The notes under the pieces were generated by a model. The model saw nothing but the letters and a program-made list of their open reading frames with translations. It did not search any database and was not told the DNA's origin. The translations under genes were made by a program, and so were the position numbers. Of a stretch of 64,000 bases of DNA, positions 27,654 to 35,966 are shown piece after piece (position 1 is the stretch's first letter; each line of letters opens with the position of its first letter). Origin of the DNA: Acetobacter thailandicus (GTDB lineage Bacteria; Pseudomonadota; Alphaproteobacteria; Acetobacterales; Acetobacteraceae); contig NZ_WOSV01000009.1 of assembly GCF_011516655.1 (NCBI RefSeq), forward strand, positions 1 to 64,000, read 5' to 3'.

Positions 27654-28436
27654 ATGACACACGATGAAACACTTATTTCAGTCCGTGATCTGAAAATTGC
27701 TTTTGGCCCTAAGCTTATTCAGCAAAATATTTCCTTCGACCTGAGGCGTGGGTCTATTTTTGCCGTTATGGGCGGGTCAGGCTGCGGCAAAAGTACGCTG
27801 CTGAAAAGTATGATCGGATTGTTACGCCCTGCATCCGGGCAGATTCTGCTGGGTGGCGAGGATTACTGGGCACAGAACGAGCAAAGACGCACAGAGCTTA
27901 ACCACCGCTTTGGCGTGTTGTTTCAGAGTGGGGCACTGTGGAGCTCAATGACAATCGGTGAAAACGTCGCCCTGCCTATGGAGATGTTCACCTCTTTCTC
28001 TGCAGACATGATCCATCGCCTGGTTAAGCTGAAACTCGGTCTGGTCGGTATGGAGCATGCCATCAACCTGATGCCTTCTGAAATCTCGGGTGGTATGCGC
28101 AAACGCGCAGGGCTTGCCCGTGCCATTGCCCTCGACCCCGATATCCTGTTTTTTGATGAACCATCGGCTGGGCTTGACCCCATTACCTCTGCCAGGCTGG
28201 ATGAACTGATCCTGACTCTCCGTGACGGGCTTGGCGCAACGATTGTTATCGTCAGTCACGAACTCCCAAGCCTGTTTAAGCTTGCGGATGATGGTATTTT
28301 TCTTGATGCCCAGGCGCGCGAACCTATAGCGCATGGTGCACCTCGTGCTCTGCGCGACCACAACACAAACCCGACGGTCGTTTCTTTTATGAACCGTGCA
28401 GCAGACCTCTCATCTGCCCCCCAAACAAGAGGCTAA
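27654..28436 (+). CDS. mlaF: MlaF-like ABC transporter ATP-binding protein
   Basis: 260 residues. Walker A GGSGCGKST, ABC signature EISGGMRKRAGLARA, Walker B ILFFDEPSAGLDP and switch HEL are intact. It powers lipid movement between inner membrane and MCE protein with the permease just upstream (two bases between stop and ATG). The GGMRKR form of the signature is typical of the Mla/Mce ATPase group. The permease and the MCE gene seven bases downstream make the assignment firm. Confidence 0.93.
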   Translation: MTHDETLISVRDLKIAFGPKLIQQNISFDLRRGSIFAVMGGSGCGKSTLLKSMIGLLRPASGQILLGGEDYWAQNEQRRTELNHRFGVLFQSGALWSSMTIGENVALPMEMFTSFSADMIHRLVKLKLGLVGMEHAINLMPSEISGGMRKRAGLARAIALDPDILFFDEPSAGLDPITSARLDELILTLRDGLGATIVIVSHELPSLFKLADDGIFLDAQAREPIAHGAPRALRDHNTNPTVVSFMNRAADLSSAPQTRG

Positions 28437-28442
28437 TCGACT

Positions 28443-29399
28443 ATGGCTGATACACATCACCGTAAAACTTTGCTTGGCGTCTTTGTCACCGGCGGTGCAG
28501 CACTGGGGCTGGGCATTATCATTTCATTTGGCCATATGAGACTGTTCACGCCGACCCGTGAAGCCGTTGTAATTTTTCAGAGTTCAATTAACGGACTTAG
28601 CCTTGGCGCTCCGGTAACTTTTCGCGGGGTTAAAGTCGGTTCTGTTCAGAACATCAAGCTCTCTTTTGATCCGCAGGATTATAAAGCCTATATTCCGGTG
28701 ACTATCACGCTTGACCCCGACCAGGTTCATGTTGTTGACGGCTCAAACAAGAACTCCCCCGTTGACGTCAACAAACTCATTGCCAATGGCCTGCATGCTG
28801 AACTGAACATGCAAAGTTTTGTAACAGGCCAGTACAATATTAATCTTGATTTTGATAAAAATGCGCCCAGAAATCTGCATCCGCGCATTGCAACATTGCC
28901 GGAAATTCCTGTTCGCCTTTCTGATGTTGAAAAACTCAGAACCTCACTTGGTCAGATACCCTTTAATAAAATTGCTGACCGTGCAGACAATACGCTTGCG
29001 TCAGCCAATTTACTCCTGGCCAGCCTGAATAAAGATCTTCCTCCTCTTATTTCAAGCCTGAAAACAACATCTGATGACTCGCATCAGACATTAACGGTTA
29101 CCACCGAGGCGATACGCAACCTGCAAACAAAGCTGGATGCGACATTAATCCATCTTGATACCCTGCTTGAAACCAGTAACTCTCAGCTCAATTCCCGTGG
29201 TGAAGACCTGCACAAAACACTGGTCTCTGCCACAAAGACGCTCGATTCATTGCAGGGTATGCTCTCGCCTCGTTCTGTTGACCGCGCCAACATGGATGCC
29301 GCCTTACGCGACATCGCCGCCGCCGCGGCGTCACTCCGTGGCTTTGCTGGCGATGTTGAACGTAATCCGCAACTCCTTCTGATGGGACGCCGCAAATGA
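28443..29399 (+). CDS. MCE (MlaD-like) family lipid-binding protein
   Basis: 318 residues. One N-terminal membrane helix (about 9-31) anchors a single MCE domain: VIFQSSINGLSLGAPVTFRGVKVGSV and GLHAELNMQSFVTGQ are characteristic. After it comes a long helical, Asn/Leu-rich C-terminal part, as in the YrbD/PqiB-type longer proteins, likely forming a hexameric tunnel or needle in the periplasm. Its TGA overlaps the ATG of the lipoprotein gene by four bases. No mlaB or mlaC homologue is in the operon. Confidence 0.9.
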   Translation: MADTHHRKTLLGVFVTGGAALGLGIIISFGHMRLFTPTREAVVIFQSSINGLSLGAPVTFRGVKVGSVQNIKLSFDPQDYKAYIPVTITLDPDQVHVVDGSNKNSPVDVNKLIANGLHAELNMQSFVTGQYNINLDFDKNAPRNLHPRIATLPEIPVRLSDVEKLRTSLGQIPFNKIADRADNTLASANLLLASLNKDLPPLISSLKTTSDDSHQTLTVTTEAIRNLQTKLDATLIHLDTLLETSNSQLNSRGEDLHKTLVSATKTLDSLQGMLSPRSVDRANMDAALRDIAAAAASLRGFAGDVERNPQLLLMGRRK

Positions 29400-29989
29400 C
29401 ATTCCAGATCCGTCGCCTTGCTCTGCCTGCTATGGGTGTGTCGCTGCTGCTGGCCGGCTGCGCCTCCTCAGCTCCGCCATTGAGTTTTTATACACTGGGC
29501 ACACCCAACGGGCCTGCGGCAGCATCTCTGCCATCTTTATCAGCGCATACACCAACCGTTCAGATCGCGCGGGTTGTTCTGCCTGATTATATGGACACGC
29601 AGGATATGGTGCTGCGTGATCAGGAAAAAATAGTCCGCAGCGATAAAGGGCGCTGGGCTACAAGGCTTTCGGTCGGCGTTACCGATTTGATTACAAATCA
29701 GATCGCTCTCTCCCACCCTGACGAACTTATTACAGATCAGCCCGTCCCTGAAGCTGCCACCTGGCGGGTACAGATTAATATATCACGCTTTGATATTGAT
29801 ACGCATGGCCAGGCTATACTCGACGCTAACTGGAGTGTACTGCCTGCAGATATGAAGCAGCCCATTGTGAAGCAAAGAGCGCACATTGTAACTTCAGGTT
29901 CAGTCAGTTCAGATGCAAATGTCGCAAGCCTGATGCGTAAGCTGGTTGTTATCCTGGCGGGTCAGATTAATAGCTCCCTGCCCTCATAA
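29396..29989 (+). CDS. ABC-type transport auxiliary lipoprotein (PqiC/ABC_trans_aux family)
   Basis: 197 residues. Lipoprotein signal with lipobox LLAGC (acylated Cys22). The family pattern PPLSFYTLG, VVLPDYMDTQDMVLRD and WATRLSVGVTDLITNQIA follows. In MCE systems this lipoprotein sits at the outer membrane end and contacts the MCE tunnel. It is the last gene of the operon, translationally coupled to the MCE gene (ATGA overlap). A related lipoprotein gene ends the pqi operon at 49542. Confidence 0.87.
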   Translation: MTFQIRRLALPAMGVSLLLAGCASSAPPLSFYTLGTPNGPAAASLPSLSAHTPTVQIARVVLPDYMDTQDMVLRDQEKIVRSDKGRWATRLSVGVTDLITNQIALSHPDELITDQPVPEAATWRVQINISRFDIDTHGQAILDANWSVLPADMKQPIVKQRAHIVTSGSVSSDANVASLMRKLVVILAGQINSSLPS

Positions 29990-29995
29990 AATTTG

Positions 29996-30030
29996 AAAAA
30001 CCTGATATCTGATACAACACAGATATCAGG
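29996..30030 (-). terminator. intrinsic terminator of the six-gene secretion/glycosyltransferase block
   Basis: On the minus strand CCTGATATCTG / CAGATATCAGG is a perfect 11-bp stem with eight-base loop, followed by T5. It lies seven bases past the stop of the GT4 gene. The plus-strand reading has no U-run, so it mainly serves the minus strand. Confidence 0.85.
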
Positions 30031-30037
30031 CAAAACC

Positions 30038-31459
30038 TCACGCAGGTTTAAGAGGCGCTTTACGTCCCTTCATGTTGCGTGGCATTCTGACAGATGTTTT
30101 TTTACTCGCAGCGGCACTGGCTGACGCCACCTTCCGTGTTGTCTTCCCCCTGACTGGCGCTTTAACTGCATGAGATTTTTTTGATGCAGGTTCCTGAGAA
30201 ATAACCTCAGGTTTATCTTTTTTCAGACGGCTCGCATTATCTGTAATGATGTGATCGATCAGTTTTTTATATTCTGCAATAGAATGCTCTATATTCAGAG
30301 AATGCTCAGCCTCAGCCCGCGCCCCTTTACGAATAGTACGGGCCAGCACTTTGTCATTAAGTACCCTGACGATACCATCAGCAATTGCTTCAGGCTCATG
30401 GAAAGGTACCAGAACACCTGTCTCTCCATCCCTGATAAGTTCTCTGACCGGGGCTGTATCACTCCCGACAATTGCACAACCAGCAGCCATCGCCTCACGC
30501 AGAGACCATGATACCACAAACGGGTAAGTCAGATAAACATGAGCATCAGAGCGTTTGATAAGTGTCAGGAAAGTCTCGTACTGCACCTTGCCAAGAAAAT
30601 GCACACGAGAGAGGTCTGTCTGCCCCTCAAGCTCACGTAGCATAATCTCACGCCAGCAGCCTGCTGGCAGCTTCGCCCCGTAACTGATCTCATCACCACC
30701 TACCAGCAACACCCTGACATCTGGTTCCTGCTCAAGCAGGCTGGGAAGTGCACGCATAAACACATGAAAACCACGATAAGGCTCAAGGCCACGAGCGACG
30801 TAAGTAACAAGCTTATCTTTTGGTTTGATCGTTATATCACCAAAAACGACGTCTTTTCGGGCAAGTGTTTTATCAGCTTTACACTTTTCAAGATTAACAC
30901 CCTCTTTTAGCACATGAATTTTTTTCTGTGCCCAATCAGGATACGTACTTAGCTGAAAAAGAGTAGGTGTCTGTCCATAACCGGGGTTGTTAAGTGCCAG
31001 CAGATTAATTGCATTCTTTGCCCGCACCAGCGACCTGAAAGCCTGATCCATAGGAAACTCAGGATCAAAATCGACATCAAACCCGGGGCCTGAATGATAA
31101 TAAAATTCGAAATAACCCAGTACAGGTACATCAGGATAAACATCCTGCATGTTCAGCAATTCACCCCAGCCATGGTGGCCGATAATAATATCTGGTGTGA
31201 AACCAAGCTGCCTGAGTGTCACAGCCGCAGCAGCGACTGCTTCAGCACGGATCATACCAGCTTCAAGTTCTTTTACGCCTGAATGAGCGCCTTCAGCGAC
31301 AGGACGGGGCATACGGTAACGAACCCGCCGGACACCGGAGATAACATTATCATTATCTTCACTGATAAAAACAATTTCATGCTTCTCCTCGCGTGCAAGG
31401 TGCCTCACGAGATGTAAATACTGACCAGGAAAATTCTGGTGTACAAAAAGATACTTCAA
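30038..31459 (-). CDS. family 4 glycosyltransferase with lysine-rich C-terminal tail
   Basis: 473 residues. The N-terminus MKYLFVHQNFPGQYLHLVRHL is typical of the Glyco_trans_4_3 domain. The GT-B C-terminal domain has VTYVARGLEPYRGF and the donor-binding E-x7-E region SLREAMAAGCAIVGSDTAPVREL. Residues about 411-473 form a separate tail rich in Lys, Arg, Ala and Ser (KKSHAVKAPVRGKTTRK, MKGRKAPLKPA), like histone H1 or AlgP tails and not part of a GT4 fold. The neighbouring gene has a similar tail. Acceptor and donor sugars are unknown. Last gene of the block. Confidence 0.85.
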   Translation of the reverse strand: MKYLFVHQNFPGQYLHLVRHLAREEKHEIVFISEDNDNVISGVRRVRYRMPRPVAEGAHSGVKELEAGMIRAEAVAAAAVTLRQLGFTPDIIIGHHGWGELLNMQDVYPDVPVLGYFEFYYHSGPGFDVDFDPEFPMDQAFRSLVRAKNAINLLALNNPGYGQTPTLFQLSTYPDWAQKKIHVLKEGVNLEKCKADKTLARKDVVFGDITIKPKDKLVTYVARGLEPYRGFHVFMRALPSLLEQEPDVRVLLVGGDEISYGAKLPAGCWREIMLRELEGQTDLSRVHFLGKVQYETFLTLIKRSDAHVYLTYPFVVSWSLREAMAAGCAIVGSDTAPVRELIRDGETGVLVPFHEPEAIADGIVRVLNDKVLARTIRKGARAEAEHSLNIEHSIAEYKKLIDHIITDNASRLKKDKPEVISQEPASKKSHAVKAPVRGKTTRKVASASAAASKKTSVRMPRNMKGRKAPLKPA

Positions 31460-31528
31460 GAAAAATACCTATAATATTTATTTTAATAATAAATGAAAAA
31501 CCCGGCCATACAGCCGGGTCATTATAGT

Positions 31529-32749
31529 TTATCGGCGAGAAGCAGGTTTACGTCCACGGGTTGTTTTACGTGGAACGGAAACAGGCTTTTCTGCTTTCGG
31601 GGCAGCTGGCCTGCCGCGACGTGCTGGTACGGCTGGCACCGCTTTCACCGCCACAGCTTTCACGGCCACAGCTTTCGCTTTTCGGGCAGAGGTTTTACGC
31701 TTTTTAGGCGTTATAATTTCTTCTTCTTCAATAACCTCTGTAACCGGAGAATCGCCTTCTTCTTCGATAAACAGATCAAAATCATCTGCCTCGAAGATAT
31801 CACCGTCCTCTTCGTCGAGCAGCACAGCCAGTTCAGCTTCAGCCTCTGCTTTTGCCTTAGCCGAAGCCTTCAGGCTTTTAGCTTTTTTGCCAGCACTGCC
31901 ACGGGGAATAATTTCAAGTAAAAAAGCCTCAAGCGGAGCAAGAGATGCTGCTTCAACGGGCTCATCACCAGAAACTGGTCCGATCTCTGTACCATCTGTA
32001 AAGGTTGCTGTAATACGGCATTCAAATTTTTTCGCCGCCTGACCTTTGAGACGTACACACAAACCAAGGATAGGAAGCGCCATACCACGGCTGCCACAAT
32101 ACTGCCCGCCGGCAACCCATGGTGACAACCAGCCTTTGCCCAGAACAGCCTGATATTCAATATCAGCCGGAGCGATCAGCGAAGCGGGAGCCACACCAAA
32201 ACCTTCAATCCAGGCACGACTGCCCGGCTTACCCATCCATTCACCAAGGCGCGCGGCAACATCACCCCGGCGCTGAATATGCGCACCTATTTCAACTTCA
32301 TCCTGTTTCACTGAGGCCTCAGCCTCCTGTGAGACAACAGCACCTTTAGCAGCCTGACCCTTTGTTGCTGCTGAAGCAACCAGCGGTGCTGCCGATGCGT
32401 CAGACTGCGCGCTGAGCTGAACGACCTGAAGACGGGGCGCTTCGTGCGGCGAACCATCTTCCTGATAAATTGTAACCATGACCTGAGCCGGACCCTGATG
32501 CACCCTGATCAGAGCTGCACCATTAACTGTGCTCATCCAGCCTTCACTATCAAACGTCAGAATTTCGACATTTGCTGTGTTTTTCACAGGTGGCTGCGAA
32601 ATGCGTACACCAGGCAGGCCAGAGGCTGACGGAGGCTGTTGCCCTGGTGTAGAATACACACAGAACAGGCCCGTCTGAAGAGTCATCAGAGATCCTGAGA
32701 CTTTTAAATCCGAAATTTTCTGCTGCGCCGACGCCTGGTTACTAGACAT
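31529..32749 (-). CDS. protein with ChW-like motif, acidic block and histone-like basic tail; unknown function
   Basis: 406 residues, no signal peptide or membrane helix. Residues 20-100 appear beta-rich. Residues 197-235 (IEYQAVLGKGWLSPWV, GQYCGSRGMALPILGLCVRL) resemble the ChW repeat known from clostridial surface proteins: Y...G-GW..W...G...G..G....RL. Residues 286-305 are Lys/Ala-rich, 310-345 are strongly acidic (LDEEDGDIFEADD, EEEEI), and 346-406 are very basic with VAVKA repeats and an AT-hook-like RRGRP (377-381). The charge pattern suggests binding to a polyanion or self-association. No known family is claimed. Within the six-gene block. Confidence 0.7.
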   Translation of the reverse strand: MSSNQASAQQKISDLKVSGSLMTLQTGLFCVYSTPGQQPPSASGLPGVRISQPPVKNTANVEILTFDSEGWMSTVNGAALIRVHQGPAQVMVTIYQEDGSPHEAPRLQVVQLSAQSDASAAPLVASAATKGQAAKGAVVSQEAEASVKQDEVEIGAHIQRRGDVAARLGEWMGKPGSRAWIEGFGVAPASLIAPADIEYQAVLGKGWLSPWVAGGQYCGSRGMALPILGLCVRLKGQAAKKFECRITATFTDGTEIGPVSGDEPVEAASLAPLEAFLLEIIPRGSAGKKAKSLKASAKAKAEAEAELAVLLDEEDGDIFEADDFDLFIEEEGDSPVTEVIEEEEIITPKKRKTSARKAKAVAVKAVAVKAVPAVPARRGRPAAPKAEKPVSVPRKTTRGRKPASRR

Positions 32750-32847
32750 AAATCCTCATTCAATCAGGAATTTTTTTTAAAACTTACAAAAATAAGTTTA
32801 AATATCAGTGAATAAAGAAGCGAATGCTCCTGTGATCTCATCTCGTT

Positions 32848-35800
32848 CTATTTATTGCCTATATTTATGCTTTTTATCAACATCTCATTAAGCTCTGCAC
32901 CTCTGAGATGCGGATTAATCACAACGCCCTGCCCTGTAGCACGAATGCGTTCAGCAGGCGCACCATGATCGAATGCAATAACAGACAACCCTGCTTTCCA
33001 GGCAAGCTCCAGTGTAAAACACCATGTTTCTGGCCAGACTGATGGTAAAAATGCAGCATCTGCCTGTATAGATTCCAGTAATGTGACTGCATCACCCTCT
33101 TTGTACCGACCGGTAATGTAAACCCGACCAGTATTCAGCAAAGGAGTATCATCAGGGGTATGCCCGACCAGAACAAATTCAAGTGGCAAATCCCGGAGAG
33201 CTGCATCAAGAGCAGCCTGATACAGCACATCATACCCTTTTTCCCGGCCAACCGCGCCCACAATACATAGCCGTAAACGCCGGGATTCTGCCTGCCTGGG
33301 TGTTTTTAAAAAACCATCGGCAGGAACATAATGTCCTGCCGTTGCCTGTTTGCCACGACCTGGCAACTCTGCTCTCTTTACTCTCTTCTCAGCAGGTCTT
33401 ACCACACAGGTGATTTCGGGAAAATGTTTCAACATTCTCTGCGCAGTATCACGAGACGGTACATATACAGTATCTGCCATACTGAGAACCGATGCAGAGC
33501 GCTGTACATATACTGCAACACTAATATCTTCTTCTATATTATTGCCGCCAGTAGAAATACAACGCTCGCACCCTGAAAGATCCGGCTCGCCACAATAGTT
33601 TCCAGATGGGTCAAGCAACGAGATACGCTGACAAAACCACATATAGTCATGCACAAACACATCACAGGAGCAGCATAATTCATTTGCAAGGTGTGCAATT
33701 GACGGATGGTGACCAAGCAGATGATGCAGCTCTACCTTCTGAACATTTTCATGCTGTAAAAGATCGAGCAGCCCGGCATGCTCATCAGGCAACGTAAAAG
33801 CCAAAGACGGAAAATCCTCAGGGGCAGTACTATCTTCAATAAGGCATCCTTTTTTTGATGGCCTGAGAATTAAAACCCGAAAAGAACGCTTCCTGTAACT
33901 GGCGGCCCGCTCCTGAATAACCCGCTCAACTCCTCCGCCGTGATGATGCGTAACCAGTAAAACTGTTTTTTTACACACGCGGGCAGCCACCCCACGTGCG
34001 CGAAAACGCACCTGATCAAAACGCCGGCGCGCCTCAGACAGCGGATCACGCCTGATCCAGTCTGTCACCAGAGCATGATACCCAGGGTGCAGATCCTCAA
34101 GAGTATCAGCATTGCGTGCCATCAGATCTGCCCGGGCACTGCCGAATGAGACAGCCCCTGTATGTGCGACAAATACTCCTGGTGCGGCTTTATGCTTCCA
34201 CCCCAGAGCACGGGCACGCATACAAAAATCATTTTCTTCGCCATATCCCTGGGCGAAAACATCTTCGCGCAACAGTCCTGTCTGCTTCAGGCAATCATGA
34301 CGTATATAAAGGCAAAATCCGTGACCTGTCGGGATGTCATATGACACCCCTTTATTGGCTACCAGTGCTGCAGCCATGAAAACCCTTGTCTGCATTGCAT
34401 CAGGTTCAGCGTTTTCTCTCTCATGCGACGGGTATGACAAAATACTGGCATCGTTTGAAAATGGTGTCACCGTACCTGTCTGCTGATCACGGTAAGCAAT
34501 CCGCCTCAGTTCTGCCAGCCAGCCCTCCGCGACGCATGTATCACTATTGAGCAAAATAACATCATGGCCCGCTAAAGCCCTCAGGCCCTTATTAACTGTA
34601 CCGGGAAAACCAAGGTTACGCTCATTCTGATGACAGGAGAAATTATACTTCTCGCAAAAAGCCTTAACGAAATCGGTCAGCTCCCTCTCGGGGGAAGCAT
34701 CATTGATAACCAGAACCTGAATTTTTATACCCTGAGTTGTCTTTCTGACAGCTTCAAGACAGCGCCTGGTACACGTCAGGTCACGAAATACAGGAATAAT
34801 AATGGCAAGAGGTGCTCGCCGCCCTGAAACCTCCGGTGCGGGAATATTGTTTGTCAGGACCGGAACGGGAAGAAAGCTTTCAGCCACACCCTTATCAGAC
34901 GAAGAAAAAACCTCTGATGCAGTAAGGCGCATGCCGGCAAGGTACCTGGCAACCGCAACCGCACTCCGGGCCTTCTGCCCTGGGAAAAGCGGGCTGCCTG
35001 CCAGGTCGCGGCCATTTTCATCCCTGACACTTATAAAACCTGCAGGCAGCTCATGCTGCGAAAGTGAAAAATGACGGTACATGGCGCCCGGACGTTGAGC
35101 CCCGCCTGTTTCGTCAAGAACTGTTGCATGAACATGCTGCAGAGTTTTACCGCTCTGCACATCAATCACTTTGAGCACAGGCTCTCTTTGCGAGTCATAA
35201 GGAAACCAGGCCCAGCCTCTGAGACCTTCTGCCTCTTCTTCAACAAAACCCTCGCATTTTATAATATGCCCTGGCCTGAAATCATTACCAAAGAAATGAT
35301 CACCACCGGAAAATATAACTGAGACAACCTCAGCATGCTGCCAGCCTTCGGGACAAAACCATTCTTTCCCTCTTCGGCATACAGGCTGAACCGTATTGTC
35401 ATAACATACACTGACAGGCTTTAACGGAAAACGGCTCCCCCACCTGATCTGACCATTACCCTCAAGCCCGCACCAGCCTGCGGCCCCATTAAGGTGGTAA
35501 ATTTTGCTGACAAAATCAGCGATATCTGCATTACAGGAAAAATGAGACAACAAATGCTCTGCAGCGGCTAACGCACCCGCGACGTCCTGCAATTCAAGGC
35601 GCAAACCTGAAAGCAGCATCCACCCTTCTTTAAAATCACACTCTGACAATAACGCAGAAAGAAGTATTTCTGCTTCAGACAGATCTCCTGTCATCTGGCG
35701 TGCAAGCACCAGGGCAAACATGACATGCTGGCTTTCAGGAGCCTGCCTGTTAGCATATTCAAGAAGGTCTCTGGCGGTGGCGTAGTCACGCTCTGCCCAG

Positions 35801-35916
35801 GCTTTAAGACCACTATAATAGGTTTTCTGCGCCTGCTGACTGGCAATGACCGCACGGGACCGGGCGCTCAGTGTCACATCCTGCCAGATCAGTGCTGCTC
35901 CGGAAGACCCGCTCAT
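32848..35916 (-). CDS. large two-glycosyltransferase protein with N-terminal TPRs
   Basis: 1022 residues in four parts. Residues about 25-145 are TPR-like helices. Residues about 150-330 form a beta region including GLRGWAWFPYDSQREPVL, a motif seen ahead of some glycosyltransferases. Residues about 370-620 are a GT2 domain: AIIIPVFRDLTCTRRCLEAV, the DxD-type NSDT at 457-460, GYGEENDFCMRARALGW. Residues about 650-1020 are a GT4-like domain starting at VLLVTHHHGGGVERVIQERA, with LCIVGAVGREKGYDVL. Two transferase centres in one chain suggest successive addition of two sugars. Substrate is unknown. No export signal, so it acts in the cytosol. Confidence 0.83.
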   Translation of the reverse strand: MSGSSGAALIWQDVTLSARSRAVIASQQAQKTYYSGLKAWAERDYATARDLLEYANRQAPESQHVMFALVLARQMTGDLSEAEILLSALLSECDFKEGWMLLSGLRLELQDVAGALAAAEHLLSHFSCNADIADFVSKIYHLNGAAGWCGLEGNGQIRWGSRFPLKPVSVCYDNTVQPVCRRGKEWFCPEGWQHAEVVSVIFSGGDHFFGNDFRPGHIIKCEGFVEEEAEGLRGWAWFPYDSQREPVLKVIDVQSGKTLQHVHATVLDETGGAQRPGAMYRHFSLSQHELPAGFISVRDENGRDLAGSPLFPGQKARSAVAVARYLAGMRLTASEVFSSSDKGVAESFLPVPVLTNNIPAPEVSGRRAPLAIIIPVFRDLTCTRRCLEAVRKTTQGIKIQVLVINDASPERELTDFVKAFCEKYNFSCHQNERNLGFPGTVNKGLRALAGHDVILLNSDTCVAEGWLAELRRIAYRDQQTGTVTPFSNDASILSYPSHERENAEPDAMQTRVFMAAALVANKGVSYDIPTGHGFCLYIRHDCLKQTGLLREDVFAQGYGEENDFCMRARALGWKHKAAPGVFVAHTGAVSFGSARADLMARNADTLEDLHPGYHALVTDWIRRDPLSEARRRFDQVRFRARGVAARVCKKTVLLVTHHHGGGVERVIQERAASYRKRSFRVLILRPSKKGCLIEDSTAPEDFPSLAFTLPDEHAGLLDLLQHENVQKVELHHLLGHHPSIAHLANELCCSCDVFVHDYMWFCQRISLLDPSGNYCGEPDLSGCERCISTGGNNIEEDISVAVYVQRSASVLSMADTVYVPSRDTAQRMLKHFPEITCVVRPAEKRVKRAELPGRGKQATAGHYVPADGFLKTPRQAESRRLRLCIVGAVGREKGYDVLYQAALDAALRDLPLEFVLVGHTPDDTPLLNTGRVYITGRYKEGDAVTLLESIQADAAFLPSVWPETWCFTLELAWKAGLSVIAFDHGAPAERIRATGQGVVINPHLRGAELNEMLIKSINIGNK

Positions 35917-35966
35917 AAGAAAAACCTGGCTTTTCTGATACTCAAATAAAGAGACCGGGCTGCTGC

